Source: Pelagimonas sp.
Lineage (GTDB): Bacteria; Pseudomonadota; Alphaproteobacteria; Rhodobacterales; Rhodobacteraceae
Assembly: GCA_025210455.1 (NCBI GenBank)
Contig: JAOARQ010000014.1
Location: 1-42,765, forward strand
Length of the DNA: 42,765 nucleotides
Reading direction: 5' to 3'
The position numbers and the translations under genes are program-made. Of the stretch, positions 41,123 to 42,765 are shown piece after piece (position 1 is the stretch's first letter; each line of letters begins with the position of its first letter). Under the pieces are notes generated by a model. The model did not search any database. It had not been told where the DNA came from and saw nothing but the letters and a program-made list of their open reading frames with translations.

Positions 41123-41605
41123 ATGAAATCTGCCTTTGCCGCCCTGCTGCTGTTCGCACCACTTGCCGTGCAGGCTCAGGATCTGAATTTTTCTACCGGA
41201 TCACTGGAAGCCTGCATGGAGGTTACAGAAGAAAACCCGTCCTTCTGCATTGGTGAAGCGGCGGCGACCTGCATGGAGGCCACGCCCTATGGCTATAGCA
41301 CGGTGGTTATGAGCGGCTGTATGGATGCAGAGCTGTCCTACTGGGATAAGCGTTTAAACGTGGCGTATAAACAGTTGCGTGCGTCCGCCAAGGTCATGGA
41401 TCAGGATCGCGGCGCAGGTGCGCCTTCGCAGGAAATTGCCCTGCGGGATATGCAGCGCGCCTGGATCAAGTTTCGTGATCAGAAATGCAGCTTTTCCGCC
41501 AGCCAGTGGGGCGGTGGGACAGGTGCGGGCCCGGCTTATGTGGGCTGCCTGATGGAAGAAACCGGGATGCAGGCAATCTTTCTGGAAGCGCAGCAGGGGG
41601 GCTGA
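41123..41605 (+). CDS. Lysozyme-inhibitor LprI-like protein (DUF1311)
   Basis: A 160-residue exported protein with signal peptide MKSAFAALLLFAPLAVQA, cleaved before QDL. The DUF1311 domain is recognised by MDAELSYWDKRLNVAYKQL and then ALRDMQRAWIKFRDQKCSF, with Cys residues that may form disulfides (CMEVTEENPSFC, CMEATPYGY, GCMDAE, QKCSF, GCLMEE). In Mycobacterium the LprI protein of this family inhibits lysozyme; here the function is uncertain. GAGGAG precedes the ATG at 41123. Confidence 0.85.
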   Translation: MKSAFAALLLFAPLAVQAQDLNFSTGSLEACMEVTEENPSFCIGEAAATCMEATPYGYSTVVMSGCMDAELSYWDKRLNVAYKQLRASAKVMDQDRGAGAPSQEIALRDMQRAWIKFRDQKCSFSASQWGGGTGAGPAYVGCLMEETGMQAIFLEAQQGG

Positions 41606-41650
41606 TGACCTGGGGCGTGGGGCATAAACGTGCGGCCAGCGGGCGGGTGC

Positions 41651-41677
41651 AAAAAAGGCCCGCCACCTGGGCAGGCC
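41651..41677 (-). terminator. Rho-independent terminator of ompW
   Basis: Read on the minus strand, GGCCTGCC and GGCGGGCC pair into an 8-bp stem with one U-G pair and a short loop, followed by six T. It is 24 bp after the ompW stop codon. Confidence 0.8.
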
Positions 41678-41700
41678 CTTCGCATCTTTTGTGGGGTGGC

Positions 41701-42300
41701 TCAGAAACGGTGCACGTAGCCCACGCTGTAGACCAGCGGATCAATTTCGGCGGTGCCAATCGGCGCGCCATTCAGCTTGGCCTTCATGTCGATGTCCATC
41801 CAGCGCAGGTTCAGGCGCACCGCGCCACGGTCGCTGACCGCGTAATCCAGACCGGCGTTCAGCGCCAGCCCCCAGGAATCTTCCAGCTCAAGCTTGCCCA
41901 GCGGCGAGCTCACGTCCAGCGCCGTGGTGTAGTTCACACCAACCCCGAAGAAGGGCGACAGGCTGCCCCCCGTCGGCACGTGGTAATTCAACGAAACGGT
42001 TGGCGGCAGGTGCTTTACCTTGCCGGCGACATTACCACCCAGCTTCAGGTCATGGGTGAAAGGGGTCGCGGCCAGCAGCTCGATCCCCAGATTGTCGCGA
42101 ATAAAGTATTCTGCGGTCAGGGTGAGCTGGGTGTCTTCCTCGGCGGTCAGCGTGTTGCCCGCCAGTGTCCCGTTGTTATCCTTCGGGGCAACGGTTCCGA
42201 TCCCAAACCCAAGGGTCCAGTCCCCCTGCGACTGTGCCATGGCACCGCCTGCACTGAGGGCAAGAACGGCTGCTGCGGTAAGAAGGAGATTTGTTTTCAT
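41701..42300 (-). CDS. ompW: OmpW family outer membrane protein
   Basis: A 199-residue eight-stranded beta barrel of the outer membrane. Signal peptide MKTNLLLTAAAVLALSAGGAMA, cleaved before QSQGDW. The OmpW pattern follows: WTLGFGIGTVAPKDN, TQLTLTAEYFIRDNLGIELLAATPFTHDL, LPPTVSLNYHVP, SPFFGVGVNYT, and the C-terminal VYSVGYVHRF ending in Phe, required for barrel insertion. The family makes small hydrophobic channels. In E. coli ompW is regulated by FNR; here a TTGAT-N4-GTCAA box, read on the minus strand, lies at 42359-42372, about 65 bp upstream. The ATG at 42300 is used; the open frame upstream to 42372 lacks a signal sequence. Confidence 0.92.
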   Translation of the reverse strand: MKTNLLLTAAAVLALSAGGAMAQSQGDWTLGFGIGTVAPKDNNGTLAGNTLTAEEDTQLTLTAEYFIRDNLGIELLAATPFTHDLKLGGNVAGKVKHLPPTVSLNYHVPTGGSLSPFFGVGVNYTTALDVSSPLGKLELEDSWGLALNAGLDYAVSDRGAVRLNLRWMDIDMKAKLNGAPIGTAEIDPLVYSVGYVHRF

Positions 42301-42358
42301 GTCTTTGCCTTTCCAAGTCGCGCGCGCGGCTATCTGAGCATGCCAAACGCCGGTGGCG

Positions 42359-42372
42359 TTGACTTGAATCAA
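42359..42372 (-). promoter_or_regulatory. FNR/FnrL-type box upstream of ompW
   Basis: Read on the minus strand, the sequence is TTGATTCAAGTCAA, fitting TTGAT-N4-GTCAA. Its centre is about 65 bp before the ompW start. It shares the consensus, including the less usual GTCAA half-site, with the box before tehA. Together with the known FNR control of ompW in enterobacteria, oxygen-dependent control is likely. Confidence 0.6.
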
Positions 42373-42490
42373 GTATTACATAAAAAATATGGAATATGTA
42401 TTTTCCAGATATATTTTGCTGAAACCTCAAATGGAAACAATCATTTACCCTGCATGATTTCACATCCCCAATCTCTGACAGGAGGTGGCA

Positions 42491-42765
42491 ATGTTAAAGC
42501 GTGACCAAAGCTGGGCGCAGCTGACGGATGGGTTCAAATGGGATCTGCCGCCGCAGCTGAATATGGCGGCGCAGGCCTGTGATGACTGGGTGAAATCCGA
42601 TCCTACGCGTACCGCGATCATCGACCTGACAGCGGGCGCGCGGCGTGACATCGACTTTGCAACACTGCAAGCCCTTTCAGCGCAGGTTCAGGCCGCGCTG
42701 GTAGCACGCGGAGTCGGTGCCGGGGATCGTGTTGGGGTGCTACTCAGCCAGTCGGTGCTTTGTGC
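42491..42765 (+). CDS. Partial AMP-dependent acyl-CoA synthetase
   Basis: A frame opens with ATG at 42491 after GGAGGTG and runs off the right edge (91 residues). The start reads MLKRDQSWAQLTDGFKWDLPPQLNMAAQACDDW, followed by DPTRTAIIDL, TLQALSAQVQAALVARGV and GDRVGVLLSQS. This is the N-terminal pattern of the acyl-/aryl-CoA ligases of the ANL superfamily (acetyl-CoA synthetase, benzoate-CoA ligase types). The adenylation motifs lie beyond the window, so the substrate cannot be told. It is divergent from ompW. Confidence 0.75.
   Translation, partial: MLKRDQSWAQLTDGFKWDLPPQLNMAAQACDDWVKSDPTRTAIIDLTAGARRDIDFATLQALSAQVQAALVARGVGAGDRVGVLLSQSVLC

Noticed and set aside
41485-42504. 339-residue open frame on the plus strand across ompW
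   Set aside because: It covers the DUF1311 3' end, two terminators, ompW and its promoter, and encodes no recognisable protein; ompW on the other strand is a clear gene.

Overview
The window looks like chromosomal DNA of a marine alphaproteobacterium of the Rhodobacteraceae (Roseobacter group). This rests on several things read together: a flagellin gene with an exact CtrA-type site (TTAA-N7-TTAA) upstream, a short Sec-independent Hint-domain secreted protein of the roseobacter type, a DUF6476-like small membrane protein, an RpoH-type sigma factor, FnrL-type boxes (TTGAT-N4-GTCAA) and GC-rich, densely packed genes with many 4-bp ATGA overlaps. No transposase, integrase, CRISPR array, tRNA or rRNA was seen. 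One structural RNA gene, the SRP RNA, is present.

Layout. 1-5 kb: the edge of a probable LytTR-type membrane regulator, flagellin, and the glycerol-3-phosphate pair glpR/glpD around a shared control region. 4.4-9.3 kb: a minus-strand operon (double-domain glycosyltransferase, SDR dehydrogenase, phosphopantetheinyl transferase) facing away from a paralogous single-domain glycosyltransferase. 9.3-14.3 kb: serine hydrolase, DUF2332 protein, peptidyl-tRNA hydrolase, an exported RTX-like calcium-binding protein and ribosomal protein L25. 14.5-16.1 kb: MFS transporter plus acetyltransferase. 16.2-19.4 kb: an FMN-dependent alpha-hydroxy-acid dehydrogenase divergent from an H-NOX/hybrid histidine kinase operon. 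19.5-26 kb: trpA, polyphosphate kinase 2, a MATE exporter, a BLUF photoreceptor, the ATPase YchF and a TehA/SLAC1-type channel. 26-34 kb: ybaB-dnaX, ankyrin protein, a phosphatase-fold protein lacking its catalytic cysteine, SRP RNA, a THUMP methyltransferase, DUF6476/RluD-type genes with overlapping start codons, and a thioesterase. 34-42.8 kb: rpoH, alpha/beta hydrolase, pterin dehydratase, DegT aminotransferase, Hint-domain secreted protein, a ribbon-helix-helix/transmembrane/EF-hand protein, isovaleryl-CoA dehydrogenase, a DUF1311 protein, OmpW and the start of an acyl-CoA synthetase.

The most interesting possible system is calcium-linked. A single open frame at 38900-39718 joins an N-terminal ribbon-helix-helix DNA-binding domain to a membrane segment and four EF-hand loops on the far side. 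Between it and the divergent Hint-domain secreted protein lie two copies of the 8-bp palindrome GTCCGGAC spaced 21 bp apart. The only other two exact copies I found in the window form a second pair, directly upstream of the exported RTX-like calcium-binding protein 25 kb away. RHH repressors such as MetJ use tandem 8-bp palindromes, so a membrane-tethered calcium sensor controlling secreted calcium-binding proteins is a testable inference, not an established function.

Other signals: an 86-bp highly structured repeat present twice, both times between convergent genes; two FNR-type boxes of identical consensus upstream of tehA and ompW; palindromes before rpoH and the isovaleryl-CoA dehydrogenase gene; and a histidine kinase whose HExxT phosphatase motif has become HExxP. 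All counts and alignments were made by eye from the sequence.
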